Shown: piece after piece, positions 37,235-44,594 of the stretch
How positions within the stretch are numbered: the first letter of the stretch is position 1
How the letters are laid out: each line of letters starts with the position of its first letter
NCBI RefSeq assembly: GCF_047922965.1
Contig: NZ_CP150481.1
Location: forward strand, 2,852,001 to 2,916,000
From: Neptunicella plasticusilytica
Lineage (GTDB): Bacteria > Pseudomonadota > Gammaproteobacteria > Enterobacterales > Alteromonadaceae
Reading direction: 5' to 3'
Length of the DNA stretch: 64,000 nucleotides
The notes under the pieces: model-generated
Databases searched by the model: none
What the model was told of the DNA's origin: nothing
Seen by the model: the letters and a program-made list of their open reading frames with translations, nothing else
Made by a program: the position numbers and the translations under genes

Positions 37235-38278
37235 CTACTTAGGCGCATTGACGCGCAATTTCATACCGGGGTAAATGGCTCCGGCATCTGACAAATGATT
37301 CCATTCAAGCAACTTGTCCATACGGATATTATATTTCAGCGATATCCGGTAAAGATTCTCCCCCGCTTCAACCTGATGATATTTTGCATCATCTGCTTGA
37401 GTTTGGTCTTCTGCTTGGGGGACTGTTTCTGCCGATGCGCTGGCTGCCTCTGGGGTTGGCGCCTGTTCCCTGATCACATCGGTAAAAGGTTTGGGCGTTC
37501 TGGTTGGCAGAGACTGCTGCTTCATCATGGCGAGAAACTTTTGAGTATTGGGATGGCCAGGATACATCTGCACCAGCATTTTGCCATAAGCCTGGGAGCG
37601 ATCTTCCTGCCCCAGGCCTTTCTCGATTTGTACCCAGAACCAGATGGTATCAGCCGACACACTGCCGGCTTTTTCATATTCCAATAAACGTTGTTTGGCC
37701 TTGATCCAGTTTTGATCTTCAATCAGCAACTGTATAAGCATAACAATGCTTTTCAAGCGGCCAGGATCGTGTTTTAAGGCACTTTCCAGATACTGGATCG
37801 ACTCCTGTTTTAATCCTTCATTCTGGCTACATAACGCCAAATTTTCGTAGGTCTCGGCAACGCGAATATAGCTAGGGCTGGCAATAGCTTGCAAAAAGTA
37901 TTTTTTCGCGCGTGGATAGTCGCCAATCTGACATAAAAACGCCCCATAGCTGTTGGCGATATCGGCATCTTTGGGTTTTAATTGCATAGCCTGATTGTAA
38001 GCTTGATCTGCCTTGTCGTTATCGCCCACCAACTGATAGTAATAGCCCAGGCCTAAATGGGTATCTGCCAGATTGGGAGCAAATTGCAAGGCTTTGTCCA
38101 GATTGAATTTAGCTTGTTTGTAATTATCGTTCTTGAGATATGTCAGGCCCAACGAAATACGGGTTTTGGCCGCTTCCACCGGATCGAAGCCTGCTTCTTG
38201 TTGTAATTGTTGCTCGGAAGGCTGGCTGGCACAGGCACATAATACTAATAAAACATTGATGATTAAAAACTTACGCAT
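37235..38278 (-). CDS. pilW: Type IV pilus biogenesis/stability lipoprotein PilW with C-terminal LysM
   Basis: 347 residues. The lipoprotein signal has Cys at about 14 and 16 (LVLCACASQ). About six TPR units (about 30-245) match PilF/PilW, which supports outer membrane PilQ assembly. After a Pro/Ala/Gln-rich linker the protein ends in a LysM domain (about 298-343: YHQVEAGENLYRISLKYNIRMDKLLEWN) that should bind peptidoglycan. Classical PilF stops after the TPR part, so this is an extended version. It lies 18 bases upstream of rodZ and 26 bases after rlmN. Confidence 0.92.
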   Translation of the reverse strand: MRKFLIINVLLVLCACASQPSEQQLQQEAGFDPVEAAKTRISLGLTYLKNDNYKQAKFNLDKALQFAPNLADTHLGLGYYYQLVGDNDKADQAYNQAMQLKPKDADIANSYGAFLCQIGDYPRAKKYFLQAIASPSYIRVAETYENLALCSQNEGLKQESIQYLESALKHDPGRLKSIVMLIQLLIEDQNWIKAKQRLLEYEKAGSVSADTIWFWVQIEKGLGQEDRSQAYGKMLVQMYPGHPNTQKFLAMMKQQSLPTRTPKPFTDVIREQAPTPEAASASAETVPQAEDQTQADDAKYHQVEAGENLYRISLKYNIRMDKLLEWNHLSDAGAIYPGMKLRVNAPK

Positions 38279-38303
38279 AGGTCTTGGACATCCGAATGTT
38301 ATT

Positions 38304-39428
38304 TTAATGTGCCATTTTTACTGAAATTGCCTCTCCCTTCATCTGTTTTTTTAACATTCGCTTGGTTCGGTCCACAACTTCACCAACTAATTGACCGCAG
38401 GCAGCATCAATATCGTCACCACGTGTTTTACGCACAACCACTGTGAAGCCGTATTCCATCAGGACTTTAGAGAATCTGTCGATACGCGAATTGCTCGAAC
38501 AGGTATAGGGTGAACCAGGATAGGGATTAAATGGAATTAAATTTATTTTGCACGGTGTATCTTTTAGTACTTTGGCTAACTGATGAGCCTGGTCCATGCT
38601 GTCATTGATGCCATTGAGCATTACGTACTCAACAGTGACCTTACCCTGATTGGCATTGGATTTGGCCAGATAGCGCCTCACCCCGGCCAAAAACTCCTCG
38701 ATAGGATACTTTTTATTTACCGGTACAATTTCGTCACGTAACTCGTTAGTCGGTGCGTGCAACGAAATCGCCAGCGCCACATCAATCTGGTCACCCAACA
38801 TATCCAAAGCGGGTACCACACCGGACGTACTTAAGGTGACACGACGTTTGGACAAACCAAAACCGATATCATCCATCATGATATCCATTGCCGGTACTAC
38901 ATTTTTTAGATTGAGCAAGGGTTCGCCCATGCCCATCATCACGACATTGGTAATAGGCCGCTTTTTAGTGTCCTTGGATAAACCGATGGTGGTAGCAACA
39001 CGCCAGACCTGGCCGATAATCTCGGCAACCGACAAATTACGGTTAAATCCCTGCTGGGCAGTAGAACAGAAGGTGCATTCCAGCGCGCACCCCACCTGCG
39101 AGGAGACGCACAAGGTGGCGCGATCAGCTTCAGGGATCCAGACAGTTTCCACTTCCTGACCACCATCCAGACGTAATGCAAACTTGATGGTGCCATCTGT
39201 GGCATTTTGCTGCACGGCAATTTCCGGCGCGCGGATCTCACACTTAGCCATTAGTTTGGCGCGTAAGTCCTTGTTGATATTGGTCATTTGCTCAAAGTCA
39301 TCGCAACCATGCTGATAGATCCATTTCATCAGCTGATCGGCCCGAAACGGTTTTTCACCGATCGAAGCAAAATAGTTACGCATTCCCTGCCGGTTAAAGT
39401 TCAACAGGTTTATTTTCGATTCAGACAT
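38304..39428 (-). CDS. rlmN: Dual-specificity 23S rRNA (A2503-C2) / tRNA (A37-C2) methyltransferase RlmN
   Basis: 374 residues, radical SAM enzyme. The cluster motif CALECTFC (CxxxCxxC) and the second catalytic Cys in DIDAACGQLVG are present. The N-terminal RNA-binding helical part starts at NLLNFNRQGM. I use the ATG at 39428 (MSESK); the upstream frame to 39482 is an unlikely extension. It heads the rlmN-pilW-rodZ-ispG-hisS-yfgM-bamB block, downstream of ndk and its terminator. Confidence 0.97.
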   Translation of the reverse strand: MSESKINLLNFNRQGMRNYFASIGEKPFRADQLMKWIYQHGCDDFEQMTNINKDLRAKLMAKCEIRAPEIAVQQNATDGTIKFALRLDGGQEVETVWIPEADRATLCVSSQVGCALECTFCSTAQQGFNRNLSVAEIIGQVWRVATTIGLSKDTKKRPITNVVMMGMGEPLLNLKNVVPAMDIMMDDIGFGLSKRRVTLSTSGVVPALDMLGDQIDVALAISLHAPTNELRDEIVPVNKKYPIEEFLAGVRRYLAKSNANQGKVTVEYVMLNGINDSMDQAHQLAKVLKDTPCKINLIPFNPYPGSPYTCSSNSRIDRFSKVLMEYGFTVVVRKTRGDDIDAACGQLVGEVVDRTKRMLKKQMKGEAISVKMAH

Positions 39429-39487
39429 TGAGACACTCAAACAATTTAAAATAACGGGACGTATTGTACGCCTTTCAATCAATAAGT

Positions 39488-39511
39488 AAAAAGGGGCCGC
39501 AGCCCCTTTTT
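39488..39511 (-). terminator. ndk terminator
   Basis: Near-symmetrical AAAAA-GGGGC-CGCA-GCCCC-TTTTT, 22 bases past the ndk stop codon and upstream of rlmN. It can act in both directions. Confidence 0.85.
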
Positions 39512-39532
39512 GTCTTTATTGCGAAGGTAAAC

Positions 39533-39964
39533 TTAGCGAGTGCGTGAACATACTTCTTCGTCAGAGAAGAAATAGGCTATTTCACGTGCTGCCGATTCTG
39601 GTGCATCAGAACCGTGAACCGCATTTTCGTCAATAGAATCTGCGTAATCGGCACGTAAAGTTCCGGCCAATGCGTCAGCAGGGTTAGTGGCACCCATGAT
39701 TTCACGGTTTTTCAATACCGCATTCTCACCTTCCAATACTTGTACCATTACCGGGCCAGATGTCATAAAGCTAACCAGTGCGCCAAAGAAAGGACGTTCT
39801 TTGTGCTCGGCATAGAAACCTTCAGCCTGTTGTTGGCTCAGATGCAACATTTTAGAAGCAACGATACGCAGACCAGCTGATTCAAAACGGTTATAAATTG
39901 CGCCGATCAGGTTTTTAGCAACCGCATCTGGCTTGATAATAGAAAAAGTGCGCTCTAACGCCAT
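39533..39964 (-). CDS. ndk: Nucleoside-diphosphate kinase
   Basis: 143 residues, exactly the usual length. The catalytic His lies in NAVHGSDAPESA, and the N-terminal ERTFSIIKPDAVAKN is canonical. It balances NTP pools by transferring gamma-phosphate. Start at ATG 39964 (MALERT); upstream in-frame codons are not conserved. It is monocistronic with a clear terminator, and divergent from oxyR across 235 bases. Confidence 0.98.
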   Translation of the reverse strand: MALERTFSIIKPDAVAKNLIGAIYNRFESAGLRIVASKMLHLSQQQAEGFYAEHKERPFFGALVSFMTSGPVMVQVLEGENAVLKNREIMGATNPADALAGTLRADYADSIDENAVHGSDAPESAAREIAYFFSDEEVCSRTR

Positions 39965-40199
39965 GGTAAACTCCAAAAAATAGGGTACGTAAAAATTCCG
40001 CGCGGATTATACGTAAAAAGACAGTAAATAACTAATTTTTCCTGCTTTATCTGTTAAAAGTTCATCAAATATTCATTCAATTCATCTTTCCGATATCAAT
40101 CCGGATTCGGCCCAAGCGGAGTTTTCCCTTGCGATCAATGGATTAGCCAGATTACTATAAATATAGTTATCATAATTTAAATATTGATAGGATTTATCG

Positions 40200-41096
40200 A
40201 TGATTAAACTGCGGGAACTGGAGTATCTGGACGCCATAGTGCGTTACAAGCACTTCGGCAAGGCAGCCGAAGCCTGCCATGTCAGTCAACCGACACTCAG
40301 TGGCCAGTTAATGAAGCTGGAAGAACAGCTTGGTTTGCAACTGATTGAGCGACATCGGCGCAATGTAATGTTGACCCCTGCTGGCGAAACCTTAATCAAG
40401 GATGCCCGTAATGTACTCAAAGCCGCCAAAACCTTTGAGGAATCGGCACGCGCCCTGCTCGACCCGCTCGCCGGTGATATGCACATTGGCTTAATTCCAA
40501 CGCTCGCCCCATACCTGTTACCGCTGATTGTTGAAAACCTGAATAGCCAGCTGCCACGTATTAATTTTTATTTGCATGAAAACAAAACCGAAGTGCTGTT
40601 ACAGGAGCTTAACAGCGGCAAACTGGATCTGCTGGTGCTGCCCTGGCTGGATGAAATGGAAAAATTCGAACGCTATGACTTATTTGAAGAGCCTTTATTA
40701 CTGGCGGTGCATCCCAGCCACCCGCTGGCCGAATGCAAACAGGTCAATATCAGCGTACTGGAAGGGCAGAAAATTCTGACCCTGGAAGACGGCCACTGCC
40801 TACGTGATCAGGCAATGGACTATTGTTTTACGGCCGGAGCCAATGAAGATCACCGCTTTCAGGCCACCAGCCTGGAAACCTTGCGCCATATGGTTGCCAG
40901 TAATCGCGGTATTACCCTGCTGCCCAAACTGGCAACGCTGAATGTTACCGCCACCAGCAATATTCGTTATATTCCATTTAAAGAGCCGCAACCGGTTCGG
41001 AATATTTCACTGGTAATTAGGCCCAATTACTCACGAATGGACAGCATTCGCGCCATTGCCACTTCCATTCGTAACTCAGTCAAGCAAGCAGTATAA
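40200..41096 (+). CDS. oxyR: Hydrogen peroxide-inducible regulator OxyR
   Basis: 298-residue LysR-type regulator. The N-terminal winged HTH (HFGKAAEACHVSQPTLSGQLMKLEEQLG) is followed by the sensing domain with the redox pair in GHCLRDQAMDYC, Cys200 and Cys209 here. These align with Cys199/208 of E. coli OxyR. It activates peroxide defence genes after disulfide formation. ahpC and ahpF lie 8-10 kb to the right, beyond the integron, with an OxyR-type site in front of ahpC. A thioesterase gene follows 3 bases after the stop. Confidence 0.96.
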   Translation: MIKLRELEYLDAIVRYKHFGKAAEACHVSQPTLSGQLMKLEEQLGLQLIERHRRNVMLTPAGETLIKDARNVLKAAKTFEESARALLDPLAGDMHIGLIPTLAPYLLPLIVENLNSQLPRINFYLHENKTEVLLQELNSGKLDLLVLPWLDEMEKFERYDLFEEPLLLAVHPSHPLAECKQVNISVLEGQKILTLEDGHCLRDQAMDYCFTAGANEDHRFQATSLETLRHMVASNRGITLLPKLATLNVTATSNIRYIPFKEPQPVRNISLVIRPNYSRMDSIRAIATSIRNSVKQAV

Positions 41097-41099
41097 CAA

Positions 41100-41543
41100 A
41101 TGAATGACATTGTATGGCCGGTTAATCCGGTTTACCCCTGTATTATCGATGTTAGCCATGACGATATTGACGGTTTAAACCATGCCAATAACGGCAGCTA
41201 TGTGAAATGGTGCGAACAGGCAGCATGGGAGCATTCACAGGCATTAGGGCTGGGCATTAAAGACTATCAGGCACTTGATCGGGGTATGGCAGTACGCCAT
41301 GCCGAATACCATTATCTGGCCCCGGCGATACTCAATGACAAGCTGATTTTTGCTACCTGGCTAAGCCACTCGGCAGGTTCCAAAATGACCCGCGAGTTTT
41401 ATGTGGTTCGACAATCCGATCACAAAGTCATTTTAACCGCGGTATGGAAACTGGTGTGTATTGAAATCTCCAGCGGCAAGATAAAACGCCTACCCACCGA
41501 ATTTATAGATGTATATGGTAAAGCAGTGATAACGCAGGAGTGA
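41100..41543 (+). CDS. Acyl-CoA thioesterase, 4HBT (YbgC/FadM-like) family
   Basis: 147-residue hot-dog-fold protein with the family signature DGLNHANNGSYVKWCEQAAWEH (about 22-43) and GMAVRHAEYHYLAPA. It should hydrolyse acyl-CoA thioesters in the cytoplasm. It starts 3 bases after the oxyR stop, so it is co-transcribed with oxyR, a link of unclear meaning. It is the last backbone gene before the integron array. Confidence 0.88.
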   Translation: MNDIVWPVNPVYPCIIDVSHDDIDGLNHANNGSYVKWCEQAAWEHSQALGLGIKDYQALDRGMAVRHAEYHYLAPAILNDKLIFATWLSHSAGSKMTREFYVVRQSDHKVILTAVWKLVCIEISSGKIKRLPTEFIDVYGKAVITQE

Positions 41544-41562
41544 TTAAAAATCCATTCGGCTG

Positions 41563-41585
41563 CCCTTCGACAAGCTCAGGATAAA
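41563..41585 (+). repeat. REP-like element, left of the integron
   Basis: CCCTTCGACAAGCTCAGGAT followed by AAA, a copy of the widespread CCTGAGCTTGTCGAAGG-type intergenic repeat. A related copy lies at 47836-47868 on the other side of the integron. Confidence 0.6.
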
Positions 41586-41664
41586 ACGCGGGATCAAATG
41601 CCACAAAAATCAGATTAATTATAAAAGTTAAGATTTAACCTGACAGGCAGCTAAGAATGATTAG

Positions 41665-41696
41665 CAGATCGTTACCACGGAATTCGTGATGGTCTG
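41665..41696. repeat. Imperfect 32-bp palindrome at the left edge of the integron
   Basis: Centred on GGAATTC, with CAGA/TCTG ends and ACCA/TGGT further in. It lies 20 bases outside the last attC site. It could be a degraded recombination site or a terminator of the array transcript; neither is proven. Confidence 0.35.
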
Positions 41697-41715
41697 CTTC
41701 AGACAAAGAGCGGAC

Positions 41716-41817
41716 ATTCAACGCCCGCATAAGGGGCTGATAATAGTTTGCTAAAATGTGCAGCGAAGCGGAACCGAGCAAACTGTTAGTAGTCCCGTCT
41801 TAATGCACTTGTTAGGT
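41716..41817 (-). repeat. attC site 7 (distal end of array)
   Basis: Outer cores ATTCAAC (41716-41722) and GTTAGGT (41811-41817). Internal perfect inverted repeat AGTTTGCT / AGCAAACT. It belongs to the cassette gene at 41829-42278 and marks the left end of the array. Confidence 0.8.
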
Positions 41818-41828
41818 GTTTTTTTGAC

Positions 41829-42278
41829 CTAGCTACCCTTGATACTTTTTATACAGTCTGCTGATAACCCTATTGGCTCCATACTATACCGTATGCCCGC
41901 TATATCCCTTTTATATGGAAAGCTATAAGCTTTTATCAACTCCAATGTATCCATATTGAACATAAATGTATATTCAATATTTTTGGCTGGGTAAGCAGCT
42001 ATGATATTAAAATATGGTGGTAATTTGCTACGAGTGTGATACCAAGAGCTTGAAAATGAAAGCTCACTTTTAGCGAAAAATTTAGAGATGCACTCAGGAA
42101 TTAGTAATTTTCGATCTGCTATTTGCAAAGTTAAGTTTTGAACTTTGAAAGTTGCTGGTAAATATTTAGCTGGCAATCCTTTCAGTTTACCGTCCTTTTG
42201 AATAGTTATGCCTGTGTCTTTATGAGCAAAACTAAAGAAACTAAAACACATTAAAAATAGTAAGAAACTTAATCTCAT
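41829..42278 (-). CDS. Cassette protein 7: exported hypothetical
   Basis: 149 residues with a clear signal peptide (RLSFLLFLMCFSFFSFAH, cleavage near residue 20), so it is periplasmic or secreted. The mature part has two Cys that could form a disulfide and many aromatic residues. I do not recognise the family. The ATG at 42278 is preferred over GTG 42290, which overlaps the attC core. An AGGTG contributed by the attC end lies at RBS distance. Farthest cassette from intI, so expression from a cassette promoter would be weak. Confidence 0.7.
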   Translation of the reverse strand: MRLSFLLFLMCFSFFSFAHKDTGITIQKDGKLKGLPAKYLPATFKVQNLTLQIADRKLLIPECISKFFAKSELSFSSSWYHTRSKLPPYFNIIAAYPAKNIEYTFMFNMDTLELIKAYSFPYKRDIAGIRYSMEPIGLSADCIKSIKGS

Positions 42279-42288
42279 CCTTAGAAAC

Positions 42289-42390
42289 ACCTAACGCCCC
42301 GAATAACCGGTGAAAACTTGCGCTTTGGCACGCAGTGCCAGCGAGTTTGAATCCGGCCACGCAGTGGCAAAGTTTATTGGTTTGTTATGT
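42289..42390 (-). repeat. attC site 6
   Basis: Cores ACCTAAC (42289-42295) and GTTATGT (42384-42390); internal hairpins TGGCAC-GCA-GTGCCA and GCCAC-GCA-GTGGC. The stop codon of the associated gene lies within the right core. Confidence 0.85.
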
Positions 42391-42801
42391 TGAGATTTTC
42401 GCAACTTCTTCTGAACCGTCAATAATAGCTACATCCTCTTTAGTGAAAACTGATACACATGCATCAAGACCAAGGATTAAATATTCTTTATAGATGTTCG
42501 AAGAATGTTGCATCAAAAAACCATCTCTTTGTGATTCTTGTTCGAACCATCCACCTGATTCAACTTTGTATAACCAACCACCTGACATATTAATATTTTG
42601 CCAGTTTTCACTTAAATCAGCTTCATCCAGCAACCTTAAAGCACAAGGGCCAAACTGATTGTCGAAGCGCACTTTAATTTCTTTTTTCTCTTTAGGGCAA
42701 TAAACATCTATAACTGCTTCGTCAAAATTCCAGGCGAGATTAGTGATTTCAACGTTTTCACCGAAAAAAGGGATATCACTTATTGCGATGGTTTGAATCA
42801 T
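42385..42801 (-). CDS. Cassette protein 6: hypothetical, cytoplasmic
   Basis: 138 residues, acidic, rich in Trp and Phe, with no signal peptide or membrane segment. Small acidic single-domain proteins of this look include immunity proteins, but I cannot place it in a family. The ATG at 42801 is close to the upstream attC core; the RBS is weak. The TAA stop overlaps attC site 6, as is common in cassettes with minimal non-coding sequence. Confidence 0.7.
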   Translation of the reverse strand: MIQTIAISDIPFFGENVEITNLAWNFDEAVIDVYCPKEKKEIKVRFDNQFGPCALRLLDEADLSENWQNINMSGGWLYKVESGGWFEQESQRDGFLMQHSSNIYKEYLILGLDACVSVFTKEDVAIIDGSEEVAKIST

Positions 42802-42810
42802 ACTTTTTCA

Positions 42811-42879
42811 ACATAACGCTTTAAACAGCGGAAAACGCGAGCGTAGCGAGTGGTTTTCCGCTGCTTTAACTTGTTACAC
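42811..42879 (-). repeat. attC site 5
   Basis: Shortest site of the array. Cores ACATAAC (42811-42817) and GTTACAC (42873-42879); strong stem with CAGCGGAAAAC facing GTTTTCCGCTG. Confidence 0.88.
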
Positions 42880-43479
42880 ACCTTTACCGTAGATGTTTAT
42901 TTTTAACTTCAGTTGCTGCGAATACTCTTTAAGCTGAGCCACATTGCGACTTGGCACTAAAGACAAGACGAACGAATCTGTGCCATTGTCAATTCCAATT
43001 ATTTCTAACCCAACATTTTTTGCACACGTTGAGAACAAAAAACCAGATTCGTGAGATTCCAAATAGTAAGATATATTTGACTGAGTTTTCTGCATATCGG
43101 CCGCTAACTCTTTCGATATGCTGCATTTAGAAAGTGTATTCTCAGATATATCGTTCAACAAATTAAAGACATATTGTGCATCTTCTCTCCAATCTACAAC
43201 TGCTACACGGTTAATACTTTTGAGGCTTTCGGTAATTACAAATGTAAAGTCAAATGAATCCTCAAAAGCGCCATCAAATCCATATTCTTCTAGTCCGTCT
43301 TTGTGTTTTGCTTTGTATGCTTGCTTATTAGAGAGATAAAGTTGAACGTCATCCAAAATGCTCTTATCCCCGTTACTCATAATCTTAACTACTACAATTT
43401 CTGGTGAATCATTTTTCGACTCCATTTTATTACAGCCCCCTGCAATCAAAGCGACAATAACTATAAATAAATTTTTCAT
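42874..43479 (-). CDS. Cassette protein 5: hypothetical lipoprotein
   Basis: 201 residues from the ATG at 43479, which follows GGAG/AAGGA. The longer frame to 43605 reads through the attC site and is not real. The N-terminus is a lipoprotein signal, NLFIVIVALIAGGC. The mature part has a central acidic region and a C-terminus that reads like a small alpha/beta fold (LEIIGIDNGTDSFVLSLVP). No family recognised. A membrane-anchored periplasmic or outer membrane location is expected. Confidence 0.72.
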   Translation of the reverse strand: MKNLFIVIVALIAGGCNKMESKNDSPEIVVVKIMSNGDKSILDDVQLYLSNKQAYKAKHKDGLEEYGFDGAFEDSFDFTFVITESLKSINRVAVVDWREDAQYVFNLLNDISENTLSKCSISKELAADMQKTQSNISYYLESHESGFLFSTCAKNVGLEIIGIDNGTDSFVLSLVPSRNVAQLKEYSQQLKLKINIYGKGV

Positions 43480-43498
43480 TCCTTGTCTCCAAAATGGT

Positions 43499-43603
43499 GT
43501 GTAACGCTTTGCCAAGGGGCAAATGCGAACGTTGTTGGGCGAAGCCCAGTGAGTATTTGTCCCAGCCGCGCTTTTTGCGGCGATTTTAGGCAACTTGTTA
43601 TAC
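43499..43603 (-). repeat. attC site 4
   Basis: Cores GTGTAAC (43499-43505) and GTTATAC (43597-43603). Extra internal hairpins around GGGCGAAGCCC and GCCGCGCTTTTTGCGGC. Confidence 0.85.
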
Positions 43604-43613
43604 ATTCTGACCT

Positions 43614-43973
43614 CTATATCTTTTGCCAGTGATTTGGGTAAAGGCTTTTGAAAACAATATTTAAATAATCTTCCAACTCAAGGCTGCCATTTTTTACCAT
43701 AGGAAAAAAGTATATTGCTGCACAGAGGGAGCAAAATATGTAAAAGCAGAATAAAAATAACAGCGCTCCAAAACCAAAAACGGAGTAAACGATTTTGTCA
43801 CTGTATTCCTTTAATGGCACCTCAAGATCGACGCCGAATATTGGAAGAGCTTTCATGAACAAAAGATAAGCTACGAATCCACCTAGAATGCATCCAGCAG
43901 TTCCTACTTTCGCCGATTTCTCATAAAAGTAAGGCTTAAGGTTGAGCTGGCTCTTTATCGCTTTAATTAAAAT
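43614..43973 (-). CDS. Cassette protein 4: small membrane protein
   Basis: About 120 residues with two membrane segments (KVGTAGCILGGFVAYLLFMKALPIF and VFGFGALLFLFCFYIFCSLCAAIYFF) and a short C-terminal tail. The start is odd: the open frame has no ATG before the first membrane segment. A TTG at 44018 lies inside attC site 3. An AGAGGGA is 6 bases before an ATT at 43973, a very rare start codon, which I list as the start with low confidence. Function unknown. Confidence 0.55.
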   Translation of the reverse strand: MLIKAIKSQLNLKPYFYEKSAKVGTAGCILGGFVAYLLFMKALPIFGVDLEVPLKEYSDKIVYSVFGFGALLFLFCFYIFCSLCAAIYFFPMVKNGSLELEDYLNIVFKSLYPNHWQKI

Positions 43974-43991
43974 GACCGGTCCCTCTAGAAT

Positions 43992-44082
43992 GTATAACGC
44001 CCTAATTTGGCGGCACAAACGTGTGGGCTAAACTGCGAAGCAGAGCCCGCGTGTTTGTGTCCCCAACATTTGATTGTTAGGT
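43992..44082 (-). repeat. attC site 3
   Basis: Cores GTATAAC (43992-43998) and GTTAGGT (44076-44082); arms GGCACAAACG and CGTGTTTGTGTC pair. Confidence 0.87.
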
Positions 44083-44088
44083 GCGTGC

Positions 44089-44505
44089 TTACCAAAACCA
44101 TAGATTTTGCCCATTTGTTGCCCCAACAGAAAAATCATATTTACCAGCAAGAGCGTCATTCACGCCATCCATTAACTCTGCTATTTTTCCAGAGCCAATA
44201 TCTAATTTGAGTTTTCCGCAATCGTCAGTTAACAACCATTGGGAAACATTGCTTGATTTAACAATTACTAATTTATTTTGCATTGTCTTTTTCAGTGTTG
44301 AAGACGCGATATATGGATCCGGAGTATCTAAAACCAATGTTCGCTTTTTCATGGGCTCTGCATCCAAGAAGACCGATAGAAGCTCATTAAGACATTTATA
44401 TCCTTCTGAATCACAGCTCATGTGCCAGCCAGGAAAGTTCTTCGCCTTTGGCTCATATCGCCAAATTGCGATGTTTCCAGATTTTGACCAATCATGAATG
44501 TCCAC
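44089..44505 (-). CDS. Cassette protein 3: hypothetical, cytoplasmic
   Basis: 138 residues, no signal or membrane segment. It begins DIHDWSKSGNIAIWRYEPKAK and ends FSVGATNGQNLWFW. The N-terminal beta-type sequence with Trp/His (FPGWHMSCDSEGYK) is the most distinctive part. No family recognised. The start is GTG at 44505, with the AGGTG of the preceding attC core at RBS distance, so the recombination site itself supplies the ribosome binding site. Confidence 0.7.
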   Translation of the reverse strand: MDIHDWSKSGNIAIWRYEPKAKNFPGWHMSCDSEGYKCLNELLSVFLDAEPMKKRTLVLDTPDPYIASSTLKKTMQNKLVIVKSSNVSQWLLTDDCGKLKLDIGSGKIAELMDGVNDALAGKYDFSVGATNGQNLWFW

Positions 44506-44511
44506 AAAAGC

Positions 44512-44588
44512 ACCTAACGCCGCAATAAACGGCGCGAGGAACGAGCGTCCGGCGACCGTAGGGAGCGAATTTAATTGCTTTGTTAGCT
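44512..44588 (-). repeat. attC site 2
   Basis: Cores ACCTAAC (44512-44518) and GTTAGCT (44582-44588). The inner arms are less complementary than in the other sites. Confidence 0.8.
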
Positions 44589-44594
44589 TCGTTG

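Noticed and set aside
40140..40200. OxyR autoregulatory site upstream of oxyR
   Set aside because: ATAG and GATAG fragments are present, but the second half-site at the required spacing does not match.
43480..43605. N-terminal extension of cassette protein 5
   Set aside because: It translates the attC site; a lipoprotein start with RBS exists at 43479.
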